Shown here: piece by piece, positions 53,040 through 62,826 of the stretch
Position numbering within the stretch: position 1 is the first letter of the stretch
How the letters are laid out: every line of letters begins with the position of its first letter
Source: an uncultured Isoptericola sp.
GTDB lineage: Bacteria > Actinomycetota > Actinomycetes > Actinomycetales > Cellulomonadaceae
Reading direction: 5' to 3'
DNA: 64,000 nucleotides
NCBI GenBank assembly: GCA_947497265.1
Contig: CANMFP010000009.1
Coordinates: 1 to 64,000, forward strand
Program-made: the position numbers and the translations under genes
The notes under the pieces: generated by a model
What the model was told of the DNA's origin: nothing
What the model saw: the letters and a program-made list of their open reading frames with translations, nothing else
Databases searched by the model: none

Positions 53040-54708
53040 CGAGGAGGGTGCCGTCGGTGTCGAGCGAGACGGTGACGCGCCGCTCCCACGCCGGGTCACG
53101 GTCCGGGAAGTCCGTGCGGAAGTGCCCGCCACGGCTCTCCGTGCGCACCCACGCCGCGCGCACCAGCGCCCGCGCGACCTGGTGGACGTTGGTGGTCTCC
53201 CACTCCGCGGCCTGCGGCGCCGCGACGACGTCCGCCTCCCGGTGGGCCGACGTCGTCACCCCGGCCAGCGCGGCGTCCGCACGTTCCAGCGACGCGGCCG
53301 AACGGACCGGCCCGGCGCCGTCGGACGCCGCCCGCTGCACCCGCGAGCGGGCCGCGGCGGCGACGAGGGCCGCGTCGCCCGGACGCTCGGCGGCCTCCGG
53401 CGCGTCACGCAGCTCACCCGCCTCGTACCGCTGCACGACGTCCGCAGCGGCCCGTTGCGCGAACACGAGCCCCTCCAGCAGCGAGTTGGACGCCAGCCGG
53501 TTGGCCCCGTGCACGCCGGTGCACGCCACCTCGCCGACCGCGTAGAGGCCCGGGACCGACGTCCGGCCCCGCAGGTCCGTGACGACACCGCCGGAGTGGT
53601 AGTGCTGGGCGGGAGCCACGGGCACGGGCTCCTCGGTCCAGTCGATGCCGGCCTCGAGCAGACGAGCCGTGATGCCGGGGAACCGGCGGCGCAAGAAGTC
53701 TGCCCCCAGCGCGCGGGCGTCCAGCAGCACGTGGTCGGCGCAGGTCGCCGCCATCTGCCGCACGATCGCGTGCGCGACCACGTCGCGGGGAGCCAGCTCC
53801 GCCATCGGGTGCGCGTCGGGCATGAACCGCTGCCCCGCGACGTCGAGCAGCAGCGCCCCCTCGCCGCGGACGGCCTCGCTGATGAGCGGCAGCTGCCCGC
53901 GCGCCCCGGCGCCGAGCCACAGCACCGTGGGATGGAACTGCACGAACTCCAGGTCGCCGAGCTCGGCGCCGGCCCGCAGCGCCGCCGCGATGCCGTCCGC
54001 CGTCGCGCCGGGCGGGTTCGTCGAGGACCGGAACACCTGGCCCACTCCCCCGGTCGCGAGCACGACCGTCGGCGCGAGGACCGCTCCGACGCCGTCACGC
54101 GATCCCTCGCCGCGCACGTGCAGGGTCACGCCGGCCACCGGTCCCGGACCGTCCGACGACGGCGCCCCGGTCAGGACGTCCAGCACCAGGGCGTTCTCGA
54201 TCACCTCGATGCCGGGGTCGTGCTGGACGGCCTCGATCTGCGCGACCAGCGCCCGGGAGATCTCCGCCCCCGTGGCGTCACCTCCGGCGTGCGCGATCCG
54301 GTCCGCCCGGTGACCGCCCTCACGGGTGAGCGCGATGCCGCCGTCGGCCGCCAGGTCGAACGTCGCACCGCGTCCCACCAGCTCACGGACGCGGTCCGGG
54401 CCCTCCGTGACGAGCACCTCCACCGCCGCGGGATCGCTCAGCCCACCGCCTGCCACGAGGGTGTCGTGCAGGTGTGCCGCAGCGGTGTCGTCGGGGTGCA
54501 GCACGGCGGCGATCCCGCCCTGCGCCCACACCGTCGACCCCGAGGACAGCTCCGCCTTGGTGACGAGCAGCACCCGGGGCACGCGGGTGCGCAGCTCGAG
54601 CGCGGCGGTGAGCCCCGCGATCCCCGACCCGACCACGACGGCGTCGGCGCGCGTCGTCCAGCCCGGCGCGGGAGCGGCGAGGGAGCGGGCGAGCCGGGCG
54701 GGCCTCAC
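53032..54708 (-). CDS. nadB: L-aspartate oxidase
   Basis: 558 residues. Rossmann FAD site [18 protein letters not shown], then [89 protein letters not shown]. It oxidises aspartate to iminoaspartate, the first step of de novo NAD synthesis; nadA is not in the window. The start overlaps the panD stop by four bases. The stop codon lies in a repeat unit. Confidence 0.95.
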   Translation of the reverse strand: MRPARLARSLAAPAPGWTTRADAVVVGSGIAGLTAALELRTRVPRVLLVTKAELSSGSTVWAQGGIAAVLHPDDTAAAHLHDTLVAGGGLSDPAAVEVLVTEGPDRVRELVGRGATFDLAADGGIALTREGGHRADRIAHAGGDATGAEISRALVAQIEAVQHDPGIEVIENALVLDVLTGAPSSDGPGPVAGVTLHVRGEGSRDGVGAVLAPTVVLATGGVGQVFRSSTNPPGATADGIAAALRAGAELGDLEFVQFHPTVLWLGAGARGQLPLISEAVRGEGALLLDVAGQRFMPDAHPMAELAPRDVVAHAIVRQMAATCADHVLLDARALGADFLRRRFPGITARLLEAGIDWTEEPVPVAPAQHYHSGGVVTDLRGRTSVPGLYAVGEVACTGVHGANRLASNSLLEGLVFAQRAAADVVQRYEAGELRDAPEAAERPGDAALVAAAARSRVQRAASDGAGPVRSAASLERADAALAGVTTSAHREADVVAAPQAAEWETTNVHQVARALVRAAWVRTESRGGHFRTDFPDRDPAWERRVTVSLDTDGTLLAR

Positions 54709-55202
54709 CGCGCCGCGACGGGGATGCCGGAGCTGACCAGCCCGAAGCCGTCCGGCACCTGGCCCGGGTCGTCGTCGACCTGGACGATCCGGTTCTCGCC
54801 GTCGACGAACACGACGTGCGGCAGGAAGCTCCGCGCGTCGGCGTCGGAGAGCATCCCGTAGGCGATGATGATCACGGTGTCGCCGGGGTGCACCAGGTGC
54901 GCGGCGGCGCCGTTGATGCTGATCTGTCCGGAGCCGGCCTCGCCGGGGATGACGTAGGTGGTCAGCCGCGCGCCGTTGTCCACGTCCACGACGTCGACCT
55001 GCTGGCCGGCGATCAGGTCCGCCGCCTCGAGCAGGTCGGTGTCGACAGTGATCGATCCCACATAGTGCAGGTCCGCCTGGGTGACCGTGGCGCGGTGGAT
55101 CTTGCCGATCATCATCGGGCGTTGCAGCGAGGCCGGCCGGCGCGCGGGCGCGCCCGGTGCGGGGGCCTGCGAGCCCACGGACGAAGCAGTCTGGTCAGTC
55201 AC
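54705..55202 (-). CDS. panD: Aspartate 1-decarboxylase, N-terminally extended
   Basis: 165 residues from GTG 55202. The usual PanD begins at [20 protein letters not shown] (residues 31-50) and self-cleaves at Gly49-Ser50 to give the pyruvoyl group. Here a 30-residue Ala/Pro-rich lead precedes it. An ideal AGGAGG six bases before the GTG, inside the end of panC, supports the long start, although ATG at 55115 would give the classical length. It makes beta-alanine for pantothenate and overlaps panC by eight bases. Confidence 0.93.
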   Translation of the reverse strand: MTDQTASSVGSQAPAPGAPARRPASLQRPMMIGKIHRATVTQADLHYVGSITVDTDLLEAADLIAGQQVDVVDVDNGARLTTYVIPGEAGSGQISINGAAAHLVHPGDTVIIIAYGMLSDADARSFLPHVVFVDGENRIVQVDDDPGQVPDGFGLVSSGIPVAAR

Positions 55203-56193
55203 GAGATGCCTCCTGGCCTGGGGTTTCGCTGCCGTCGGAAGGCGCGACGACGTCCACGGCCTGGTTGTCGATCAGTCGGGTGGTCCCCACGCGTGCCGCG
55301 ACGAGCAGGAGCGCGGGTCCGGTGTGCTCGGCGGGAACCTCCTCCACGGTATCCGGGTCGACGAGCGCGAGGTAGTCCACCACAACGCTCGCGGCCTCGT
55401 TGAGGATTCCCGAGGCCGTCGCCCGGACCGCCGCGGCGCCCCCGCCGGCGGCCGCCTGCTGCGCCCCTGCCCGCAGCGCGCGGGACAGCGCCAGCGCGGA
55501 GCGGCGCTCGGCGTCGGACAGGTAGGCGTTGCGCGAGGAGAGCGCGAGACCGTCCTCGTCGCGCCGCGTGGCCACGCCGACGATCTCGACGTCCAGGTCC
55601 AGGTCGCGCACCATGCGGCGCACGGCCAGGAGCTGCTGGGCGTCCTTCTGACCGAAGAGCGCGACGTCCGGGCGGGTGACGTGCAGCAGCTTGAGCACCA
55701 CCGTCAGCACCCCGTCGAGGTGCCCCGGCCGGAACGCGCCCTCCAGCACCTCGCCGATCCGGCCCGCGCTGACGCGCACGACCGGGTCGCCGTCGGGGTA
55801 GACGACGTCGGGCGTCGGCGCGTAGACGACGTCGGCCCCCGCGCCGGCGAGCAGCGCGACGTCCCGCTCGAGGTCGCGGGGATAGCTGTCCAGGTCCTCG
55901 CCGGCCCCGAACTGCAGCGGGTTGACGAAGATCGTCACCAGCACCTGGCCACCCGGCCCCGCCTCGGAGCGGGCCCGGCGCACCAGGTCGAGGTGACCCT
56001 CGTGCAGAGCACCCATCGTCATGACGACCGCGCGCCGGTCGGTGGCCTCGGGCGCGGTGAGCGCCCAGGTGGCCATGGCGTCCTGCAGCCGGGACCGGGT
56101 CTCGACGACCACGGGGAGCCGGTGCCCGCCGGACCCGTCGTGCGACGACGTCTCGTCGTCGGCGCCGTGCGCATCGTGGGCCGGCGTGCTCAT
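55195..56193 (-). CDS. panC: Pantothenate synthetase
   Basis: 332 residues. ATP-site motifs: [19 protein letters not shown] (HxGH), [11 protein letters not shown] equivalent [41 protein letters not shown], and [17 protein letters not shown]. It condenses pantoate with beta-alanine supplied by PanD. The start overlaps the stop of the DUF2520 gene by four bases; panD follows with an 8-bp overlap. Confidence 0.96.
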   Translation of the reverse strand: MSTPAHDAHGADDETSSHDGSGGHRLPVVVETRSRLQDAMATWALTAPEATDRRAVVMTMGALHEGHLDLVRRARSEAGPGGQVLVTIFVNPLQFGAGEDLDSYPRDLERDVALLAGAGADVVYAPTPDVVYPDGDPVVRVSAGRIGEVLEGAFRPGHLDGVLTVVLKLLHVTRPDVALFGQKDAQQLLAVRRMVRDLDLDVEIVGVATRRDEDGLALSSRNAYLSDAERRSALALSRALRAGAQQAAAGGGAAAVRATASGILNEAASVVVDYLALVDPDTVEEVPAEHTGPALLLVAARVGTTRLIDNQAVDVVAPSDGSETPGQEASRD

Positions 56194-57161
56194 TCCTGCT
56201 CCTTGCGTGGTTCGTCGAGGACGTCGAGCAGCGCGCGGGCCGCGGCGTCGTCGATCCGGTGGCTCGCCAGCGCGCGCCGCGTGGCGCCCCGGGCGAGCTC
56301 GGTGTAGCTGTCCGGGACGTCGGTCGCCCCGGTCCGTGCGGCGAGGTCGCCGAGGGCTTCGAGATGGGTCGACACCGTGCCTGCATCTCCGCGGGACACC
56401 GGTCCGGTGAGCGCCGAGACCGCGCCGGGGCCGACGCCGTCCCGCACGTCAGCGGAGCGCGTCGCGCCGTCGAGCGCGGCGCCCAGCAGCGGGGCGAGCA
56501 CCCGGCCAGGACGCTCTATCCCGGCGGCCTCCAGGGCCTGCGCCGCCTGCGCCACCAGGACCACCAGGTGGTTCGACCCGTGCGCGAGGGCCGCGTGGTA
56601 GAGCCCGCGATCCGCCTCGCCGACGACGACGGGCTCCCCGCCGACCTCCACGACCAGCGCCTGACCGATCGGCAGCACGGCACCCGGACCGGTGACGGCG
56701 AACGTGCAGCCGGTCAGGCGGGCGAGGTCGAGCGACGTCCCGGTGAACGTCATCGCCGGGTGGATCGCCAGCGGGATGGCGCCCGCACGCTGCGCCGGGG
56801 CGAGCACGCCGGTGCCGTAGCGGCCCGAGGTGTGCACCACGATCTGCCCGCCCTGCCAGGCGCCCACCTCCGCGAGGCCCGCGACCAGGTCGGCCAGCGC
56901 GTCGTCGGGCACCGCCAGCAGGACGAGCTCCGCCCGCTCGACGACCTCCGGGATCTCGAGGTTCTCCACGCCTGGCAGGAGGGTCTCGATGCGTTCGCGC
57001 GAGTCGTCCGAGACACCGCTCGCCCCGACCACGGCGTGCCCCACCGAGCGCAGGGCGCTGCCCAGCACCGCGCCCACGCGCCCCGCACCGATGACGCCCA
57101 CGCCGAGGCGCCCCGGCCGTACGGCCCCCGCCGGGGTGCCCGACGGCGGTACGACGCTCAC
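56190..57161 (-). CDS. Rossmann/DUF2520 protein
   Basis: 323 residues from GTG 57161. N-terminal NADP-type Rossmann fold GVGVIGAGRVGAVLGSALRSVGHAVVGASG, then VLLAVPDDALADLVAGLA and IVVHTSGRYG. The C-terminal DUF2520 helical domain contains PAMTFTG and ALAHGSNHLVVLVAQAAQAL. It resembles ketopantoate-reductase-like and pyrroline-carboxylate-reductase-like dehydrogenases. Sitting directly before panC, it may supply a step near pantoate, but the reaction is unproven. Confidence 0.85.
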   Translation of the reverse strand: MSVVPPSGTPAGAVRPGRLGVGVIGAGRVGAVLGSALRSVGHAVVGASGVSDDSRERIETLLPGVENLEIPEVVERAELVLLAVPDDALADLVAGLAEVGAWQGGQIVVHTSGRYGTGVLAPAQRAGAIPLAIHPAMTFTGTSLDLARLTGCTFAVTGPGAVLPIGQALVVEVGGEPVVVGEADRGLYHAALAHGSNHLVVLVAQAAQALEAAGIERPGRVLAPLLGAALDGATRSADVRDGVGPGAVSALTGPVSRGDAGTVSTHLEALGDLAARTGATDVPDSYTELARGATRRALASHRIDDAAARALLDVLDEPRKEQE

Positions 57162-58858
57162 GCGTCGCCCTCGGGTCGCACCGGGGCGGGCCCGGGCGGC
57201 GTGCCGGCGTCCTGCTCCGGCCGGTCGTCGCCGCTGGCGGCAGCGACCGCGGCCACCGTCTCCATCCAGCGCTCCGGGGTCTGGTGCGCGCGTGCCGTGC
57301 GGGCGCGCACCGCCTGCTCCGCGATGAGCCGCGCCGCGTCCGGGGCGTCCAGGTGGTGCACGGCCGGGCTGATCGGGCCGGGCGTCGAGTGCACCGTGAA
57401 CGAGGCCACGCCCCGCCGTCGCTGCCACGGCCCCTGCCCGAGGCCGAGCGACTGGGTGCGCTCGTGCGGCACCACCGCGAGCCGGCGCGTCAGGCGCCCG
57501 CCGCGCAGCAGCAGCGCCCGGTCGGTGACGACGAAGCCGTTGCGGCGCCACGTCAGAGGGTCGAGGATCCGCGCGCGGCGAGGGCTCGTGGTGAAGCTCG
57601 TGTCCGTGCGGGAGTCTCCGGTGAGGCCCTCGTCCACCAGCGCGGCCGGGTCCGGGGTGCCGAGCTCCGGCAGGACGAGCCACAGCGCGGTGAGCGCCTC
57701 CTCCCGCGGCCCGACGGGCAGCAGGACGCTCTGGGTGTCCGTGCCCTCGATGCCGTACCCCGCGACGTTGACCTTGATGCGCCACCAGTCCTTGCCACGC
57801 CACCAGATGCCCTGCGTGAGCTCGATGGCCTGCACCCGGCCCGGGGGGATCGTCTGCGCACGCGTCTCGAGCAGACCGTGCCGCAGGCGGATGCCGTCCG
57901 GGGACACCGCGGCACGGAAGCCGAACTCCCCCGCGAACCGGTTGAACAGGAACGTGGCCACACCCAGCAGGGCGGGCAGCATCGAGAACAAGATCCCGAC
58001 GTTGCGCGTCACGGCCACGACGACGCCCACCGCGACGAGCGCGACGAGCGCGAGCCAGACCGCCGGGAGCCGGACCAGCGAGGCCACCAGCCGTCCCGGC
58101 GGCACCTCGTAGACCTGGTTCTCCGGGGCCTCGACCGGCGCGGCGAGCACCGCGGCCGGGGCGTCGTCGGTGTCGGGCGGCTGGTCCGCCGGGGCGTCGG
58201 GACCCGCCGGAGCCTCAGGAGCGGCGGCGTCGGGAGCCGCGCCGTCGGGAGCGTCAGCGTCGGGAGCCCCGACGTCCGCGACTGCCGATCCGGTCCCGTC
58301 GCCCGTCCCGACCGTCGCGGTCGCCGTGCCCCCGGCACCGGCTGCCGCAGCGGTCGCCGGCGCCGTCCCGCTGCGACGCGCCTTCACCCCGGCGGCCCGT
58401 GCGAGCAGGTCCGCACGCAGCGCCGTCGCCTCGTCGAGGCGCAGGAACCCGATCGCCACCGCGGAGTCGGTGCCGCCCGCGACCTCCAACGTCAGCTCGG
58501 CCAGGCCGAAGATGCGCGCCAGCAGCGGCTGGCGCACGTCCACCGCCTGCAGACGGTCCAGGCGGGCGTGGCGCTGCTGGCGGAACAGGATGCCCTTGCG
58601 CAGGTGCGCGGCGTCGTCGTCGACCGCGTAGCTGGTCATGCGCCACGCCAGCGCCGCGTACCCGAAGATCACGACGAGCAGCCCCAGCACACCCAGGGCG
58701 AACACCCACCACAACCGCGCCACGTCGTCGAGGATCTCGCCGTACGGGACACCGTCGAAGCTCTGCTGGGCGACGATGAAGAGCAGGGCGACGATGACCG
58801 CCCAGCCGCGGACGAACGGTGTGACCGGGTGGACCCGGCGCCACTCCTGGTCGCTCAC
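57158..58858 (-). CDS. PH-domain (bPH_2, YdbT-like) membrane protein
   Basis: 566 residues. Two N-terminal spans, a bPH_2 domain (GILFRQQRHARLDRLQAVDV, then RIFGLAELTLEVAGG), a long Ala/Pro/Asp-rich insert (about residues 170-245), two further spans, and two more PH-like repeats (LRHGLLETRAQTIPPGRVQA; RGGRLTRRLAVVPHERTQSL). This matches YdbT of the YdbS-YdbT pair. The low-complexity insert is longer than usual. The partner gene overlaps it by four bases upstream. Confidence 0.85.
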   Translation of the reverse strand: MSDQEWRRVHPVTPFVRGWAVIVALLFIVAQQSFDGVPYGEILDDVARLWWVFALGVLGLLVVIFGYAALAWRMTSYAVDDDAAHLRKGILFRQQRHARLDRLQAVDVRQPLLARIFGLAELTLEVAGGTDSAVAIGFLRLDEATALRADLLARAAGVKARRSGTAPATAAAAGAGGTATATVGTGDGTGSAVADVGAPDADAPDGAAPDAAAPEAPAGPDAPADQPPDTDDAPAAVLAAPVEAPENQVYEVPPGRLVASLVRLPAVWLALVALVAVGVVVAVTRNVGILFSMLPALLGVATFLFNRFAGEFGFRAAVSPDGIRLRHGLLETRAQTIPPGRVQAIELTQGIWWRGKDWWRIKVNVAGYGIEGTDTQSVLLPVGPREEALTALWLVLPELGTPDPAALVDEGLTGDSRTDTSFTTSPRRARILDPLTWRRNGFVVTDRALLLRGGRLTRRLAVVPHERTQSLGLGQGPWQRRRGVASFTVHSTPGPISPAVHHLDAPDAARLIAEQAVRARTARAHQTPERWMETVAAVAAASGDDRPEQDAGTPPGPAPVRPEGDA

Positions 58859-59364
58859 AGGCCCGCCAGCCTCGCCTCGCCGCGGGCCGTGAGGCGGTCA
58901 CGAAGGCGCTCGGCCTCGTCCGGAGCCAGGCCCGGGATCACGGCGTCCGTGCTCGCGGCCGCGGTGTGCAGCTGCACCTTGGCGATGCCGAGCTTGCGGT
59001 CGAGGGGACCCGCCTCGACGTCGACGAACTGCATGCGGCCGTAGGGGACGACGACGAGCTGGCGGAAGAGGATGCCCTTGCGGATCAGCAGGTCGTCGTC
59101 GCGCTCGGCGTACCCCATCGCCCGGACCTGCCGGGGAACGAGCAGCACCGCCCACAGCAGCAGCGCGGCCAGGACGCCGGCGGGGATCCACACCCACGGG
59201 GTCACCAGCACCGCCACGATCGCGCAGGCGATGATCGGGACGCCGAGCATGAGGGCGAGGACGACGAGCCGCGCCGTGATCAGTCGCGGCGAGACACGGT
59301 CCCAGGTGACGCCGGCCGGATCGAACGGGCCGGTAGGTTCGGCGGCAGGGTCCAGCGAAGTCAT
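58855..59364 (-). CDS. PH-domain (bPH_2, YdbS-like) membrane protein
   Basis: 169 residues. Two adjacent spans (ITARLVVLALMLGVPIIACAI and VWIPAGVLAALLLWAVLLV) precede a single bPH_2 domain (IRKGILFRQLVVVPYGRMQF, then LGIAKVQLHTAAAS). It is the small partner of the YdbS/YdbT pair. It lies 25 bp after the DUF3180 gene. The pair's function is not established, although a Bacillus pair has been linked to antimicrobial resistance. Confidence 0.85.
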   Translation of the reverse strand: MTSLDPAAEPTGPFDPAGVTWDRVSPRLITARLVVLALMLGVPIIACAIVAVLVTPWVWIPAGVLAALLLWAVLLVPRQVRAMGYAERDDDLLIRKGILFRQLVVVPYGRMQFVDVEAGPLDRKLGIAKVQLHTAAASTDAVIPGLAPDEAERLRDRLTARGEARLAGL

Positions 59365-59389
59365 GAGTTCATCCTGCCATCCCCCACGG

Positions 59390-59863
59390 TCAGGACGTGA
59401 TCGCCTCTGCCTCGCCGTCGTCGTCCTCGGGCGGCGGGACCTCGCAGAACTTCTCCACGACCAGCCCCACCACGCTCAGCACCACGGCCGCGAGGGCAGC
59501 GACGCCGGAAACGACCGCCTGGTCGCGCCGGGCCTCGATCTCCAGCTCGGGCAGCACGACCAGCACGTGCGCGACGTAGCGGCCCGCAAGCAGCGCCCCG
59601 GTGTACGCGGCGGCCTTGGCCATCGCGAAGGTCCGCGCGGCCCGCAGACCGGGAAGGTCCGGCCGGTCGCCGCGCAGGTAGGCCCGGACCGACCAGCCGG
59701 CCCCGAAGATCAGCCCGGCCAGCAGGAGGATCGCGAAGATCTCGATCCACGCGGCGCCCGGCAGGTAGACCCGCCGCGACTCCAGCAGGCGCAGCAGCAG
59801 CGCGCCGACGACGGCGACGACCGCCGCGACGGCGGCCAGGGTGCGCACGCGGGTGCGACGCAC
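59390..59863 (-). CDS. DUF3180 membrane protein
   Basis: 157 residues from GTG 59863. Four spans: LAAVAAVVAVVGALLLRLLE, AAWIEIFAILLLAGLIFGAG, FAMAKAAAYTGALLAGRYVA, VVSGVAALAAVVLSVVGLVV. The charged segment LRAARTFAMAKAAAYTGALL is the DUF3180 hallmark. It is found directly after folK in actinobacteria. The start lies one base upstream of the folK stop. Function unknown. Confidence 0.88.
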   Translation of the reverse strand: MRRTRVRTLAAVAAVVAVVGALLLRLLESRRVYLPGAAWIEIFAILLLAGLIFGAGWSVRAYLRGDRPDLPGLRAARTFAMAKAAAYTGALLAGRYVAHVLVVLPELEIEARRDQAVVSGVAALAAVVLSVVGLVVEKFCEVPPPEDDDGEAEAITS

Positions 59864-59864
59864 G

Positions 59865-61889
59865 TCAGGAGCGCCCGGGTTCGCCGTCCGGCGCGGGCGG
59901 GATCGGGGCGTGCTGGTGCGGCGCCGGGATGAACGCCTGCTCGTCCTGCGCGGGGTACGACGGTGCGGGCGGGTGCACACCGGCTGGTGGGACCGACGGC
60001 GGGGCCGCCGAGCGGTGCGGGTCGGCGTAGACCGGCTGCGGCCGGGTGCCCTGGACGGACGGCGGCTCCGGCGCGTACTCGGGCTGCGGCGCATAGCCGG
60101 GCTCGGCCGCGTACTCGGGCTGCGGCACGTAGCCCGGCTCCGCCGCGTAGTCCGAGTGCTGCTCGTACGGCCGCTCCGGCGCGTACTCCGGCTGCGGATC
60201 GACGTAGACCGGCTGAGACTCCGGTGCGTACGGGGCCGGCTCCTGCGCGGCCGGGACGAACGCGGGTGGCTCCTGCCGCTCCGGCACCTCCTGCGGCTCA
60301 TACGCCCAGCCTGCCGGGCCGGCGTCCGTCGGCAGCGGCTCGGCCGATGCCTGCCCCGGCTGCTCAGCATGTGCCTGAGGACCCGGTTGCCCCGTCGGTC
60401 CTGCGGTCGGCGGGTCGTCGTGTCGCGGCACCGGGACGGACGGAGGCATCTGACCGGGTGCGGGCTGGACAGGCTGGGGCACGGCCGGGTCGCCCTGCGC
60501 CGGCGTGTAGGGCCCGCCCGCGGGCTGGGGCGAGCGACCGTCCCGGACGGGCAGCGGGTCAGGCTGCTCGGCCGGCTCCGGCTCGGGCTGAGGCTCTGGC
60601 TCGGGCTGAGGCTCTGGCTCGGCCTGGGCCGCCGCCTGCGGCTGAGCGGCGACCGCGCCCGTCGTCGCGGGCTCGGTCAGCCAGTCCAGCGCCAGCCAGC
60701 GGATCCCGGGCCGGTCCGGGGCGGTCGCCGCGAGCTGTGCCACGGGGCCGCCACCGAGCCCGCCGAGGACGGCGTCCGGGTCGACCTCGGCCCACGGCAC
60801 CAGCACGAACGCCCGCTCGCGCGCCCGGGGGTGCGGCAGCTCGAGGTCCTCGGCGCTCGCGACGAGGTCGTCGTACTGCACCAGGTCGATGTCCAGGGTG
60901 CGCGGTCCCCACCGCTCGTCGCGGACACGGCCGTGCATCAGCTCGACCTCCTGGCACGCGCCCAGCACGTCGCGCGGCGGCAGCGTGGTCCGCACGATCA
61001 GCACCGCGTTGAGGAAGTCGGGCTGATCGGGTCCGACGGCGGCGGTCCGGGCCAGCGGAGAGACCTCCATGACCTGCAGGCCCGGGATCCGGTCGATGTC
61101 GGTGACGGCGGCGCGCAGCGTCCCCTGCGGGTCGCCGAGGTTGGACCCGAGGGCGAGGACCGCCTCGACGGGACCGGTGGGCACGGCGTCCAACGGATCG
61201 GACGGCGCGGCCGGCTCGGGCTCCGGCGCGGCCTCGGGCTCGGCCACCGACGCCGGGGCGGCTTGCCCCGGGGCGGGCGCGAACTGCGTGGGCACCGCGG
61301 AGATCATCGTCTCGCCGACGTCCGGGACGTCGGCAGGGTGCTCCGTGGAGTGCTCCGTAGGGTGCTCGGCGGCCGGCTCGGGCGCGGCCGGCTCCGGTGT
61401 CGACGGCACCGGGACCGGCGGCACCGGGGCGGGCTCGTGGGCCACGGCCGCCGGCTCCTGCGTCGCGAAGGCGGTGACCGCGGGCATCCGCGCGCGGTCG
61501 CGACGCACCACGACCTCGACGTCGTCGAACGGCACGCTGATAGGCGCCTGCGGCTTGTGCACGCGGACGTCCACGGCCTGGACGGCGCCACGTTCGAGGA
61601 CCACCGCGGCGATCCGCTCGGCGACGGTCTCGACCAGGTCGGCGGGCGATCCGGCGAGCACGTCGTGCACGTCCTCGGCGACCTCCGCATAGCTCACCGT
61701 CGCGGACAGGTCGTCCGAGCTCGCCGCGGCCTGGGTGTCCAGGTGCAGCACGACGTCGGCGCGGAACGTCTGGCCCTCGGCACGCTCCTCGGGGAGCACG
61801 CCGTGGTGCCCGGTCGCGGTCACGCCCGACAGCCGGATCTGGTCGAGGGGCTGCCCGTCCGGGCCGGGTACGGCATCGGCAAACGTCAC
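59865..61889 (-). CDS. folBK: FolB-FolK fusion with long Pro-rich repetitive tail
   Basis: 674 residues from GTG 61889. Dihydroneopterin aldolase domain (about residues 15-130): SGVTATGHHGVLPEERAEGQ, VSYAEVAEDVHDVLAGSP, VRVHKPQAPI. A Pro/Ala/Glu linker follows (about 145-230). Then the HPPK domain: VEAVLALGSNLGDPQGTLRA, ELMHGRVRDERWGPRTLDID, LPHPRARERAFVLVPW. After about residue 400 comes a disordered tail of roughly 270 residues with PQPEYAAEPGYAP-type repeats. The two enzymes perform consecutive steps of folate synthesis. The tail is not part of either domain. Confidence 0.93.
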   Translation of the reverse strand: MTFADAVPGPDGQPLDQIRLSGVTATGHHGVLPEERAEGQTFRADVVLHLDTQAAASSDDLSATVSYAEVAEDVHDVLAGSPADLVETVAERIAAVVLERGAVQAVDVRVHKPQAPISVPFDDVEVVVRRDRARMPAVTAFATQEPAAVAHEPAPVPPVPVPSTPEPAAPEPAAEHPTEHSTEHPADVPDVGETMISAVPTQFAPAPGQAAPASVAEPEAAPEPEPAAPSDPLDAVPTGPVEAVLALGSNLGDPQGTLRAAVTDIDRIPGLQVMEVSPLARTAAVGPDQPDFLNAVLIVRTTLPPRDVLGACQEVELMHGRVRDERWGPRTLDIDLVQYDDLVASAEDLELPHPRARERAFVLVPWAEVDPDAVLGGLGGGPVAQLAATAPDRPGIRWLALDWLTEPATTGAVAAQPQAAAQAEPEPQPEPEPQPEPEPAEQPDPLPVRDGRSPQPAGGPYTPAQGDPAVPQPVQPAPGQMPPSVPVPRHDDPPTAGPTGQPGPQAHAEQPGQASAEPLPTDAGPAGWAYEPQEVPERQEPPAFVPAAQEPAPYAPESQPVYVDPQPEYAPERPYEQHSDYAAEPGYVPQPEYAAEPGYAPQPEYAPEPPSVQGTRPQPVYADPHRSAAPPSVPPAGVHPPAPSYPAQDEQAFIPAPHQHAPIPPAPDGEPGRS

Positions 61890-62821
61890 GGGGTGGCCTC
61901 CGTCTCGTGGCCCGGTGTCGCGACGGCGTCGCGCTCCGGGAAGGTCTTCTCCTGGGGGGTGCGCGCCGCATCCCAGGCGGCTGCCACGCGCACGGCGTCC
62001 ACGCTCGCACGCGCGGCATGCACGCGCACGCACCACGCCCCGGCGTGTGCGGCCAGCGCCGAGATCGCGGCGGTCGCGTCGTCCCGGGCCAGCGGGGGCG
62101 CCGGGTCGCCCGCGGCGGTCGCGAGCAGGTGCCCGAGGAACCGCTTGCGCGACGCCCCGACCAGCACGGGCCGGCCGAGCGCCTGCAGCGCGTCGAGGCG
62201 TGCCAGCAGCGGCCAGTTCAGGGTGCCCGCCTTCGCGAAACCGAGCCCCGGGTCGAGGACGACCTGCTCGGGCGCCACTCCGGCGTCGTGCAGGGCGGCG
62301 AGGCGCGCGCCGAGCTCGGAGCGCACGTCCGCGACGACGTCGTCGTACACCTCGAGGTCGTCCATGACGTCGGCGTGGCCGCGCCAGTGCATCGCGACGT
62401 AGGCCGCCCCGGTCGCCGCGACGGCGTCCGCCATCGCGGGATCGGCGAGCCCGCCGGAGACGTCGTTGACGATCCTGGCGCCCGCGGCCACCGCGCGCTC
62501 GGCGACCGCGGCGCGCGTCGTGTCGACGGAGACGACGGCTCCGGTCGCGGCGAGACGTCCGATGACGGGGATCACCCGCGCCAGCTCCTCGTCCTCGCTG
62601 ACGCGCGCGGACCCGGGCCGGGTCGACTCTCCGCCCACGTCCAGGATGTCCGCGCCCTCGGCGAGCAGGTCGAGGCCGTGCTGCACGCCCGCGTCCGGCT
62701 CGAACCACTCCCCGCCGTCGGAGAACGAGTCGGGGGTGATGTTGACGACCCCCATGACGAGGCAGCGTCCGGCCCCCGTCAGCTCGGGGAGCCCGGCGAC
62801 CACGGCGTCGCGTCCAGCCAT
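61886..62821 (-). CDS. folP: Dihydropteroate synthase
   Basis: 311 residues from ATG 62821. TIM-barrel motifs: VMGVVNITPDSFSDGGEW, ADILDVGGESTRPGSARVSE, VVSVDTTRAAVAERA, RIVNDVSGGLADPAM, VVLDPGLGFAKAG, VLVGASRKRFLG. It condenses the pterin pyrophosphate with p-aminobenzoate and is the sulfonamide target. The stop overlaps the start of folBK; folE lies 5 bp upstream. Confidence 0.96.
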   Translation of the reverse strand: MAGRDAVVAGLPELTGAGRCLVMGVVNITPDSFSDGGEWFEPDAGVQHGLDLLAEGADILDVGGESTRPGSARVSEDEELARVIPVIGRLAATGAVVSVDTTRAAVAERAVAAGARIVNDVSGGLADPAMADAVAATGAAYVAMHWRGHADVMDDLEVYDDVVADVRSELGARLAALHDAGVAPEQVVLDPGLGFAKAGTLNWPLLARLDALQALGRPVLVGASRKRFLGHLLATAAGDPAPPLARDDATAAISALAAHAGAWCVRVHAARASVDAVRVAAAWDAARTPQEKTFPERDAVATPGHETEATP

Positions 62822-62826
62822 GCGCG

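Noticed and set aside
59865-62708. Longer frame extending the FolB-FolK protein upstream through folP
   Set aside because: The upstream part is antisense-like shadow of folP in another frame; the GTG at 61889 overlaps the folP stop and starts directly at the FolB domain.
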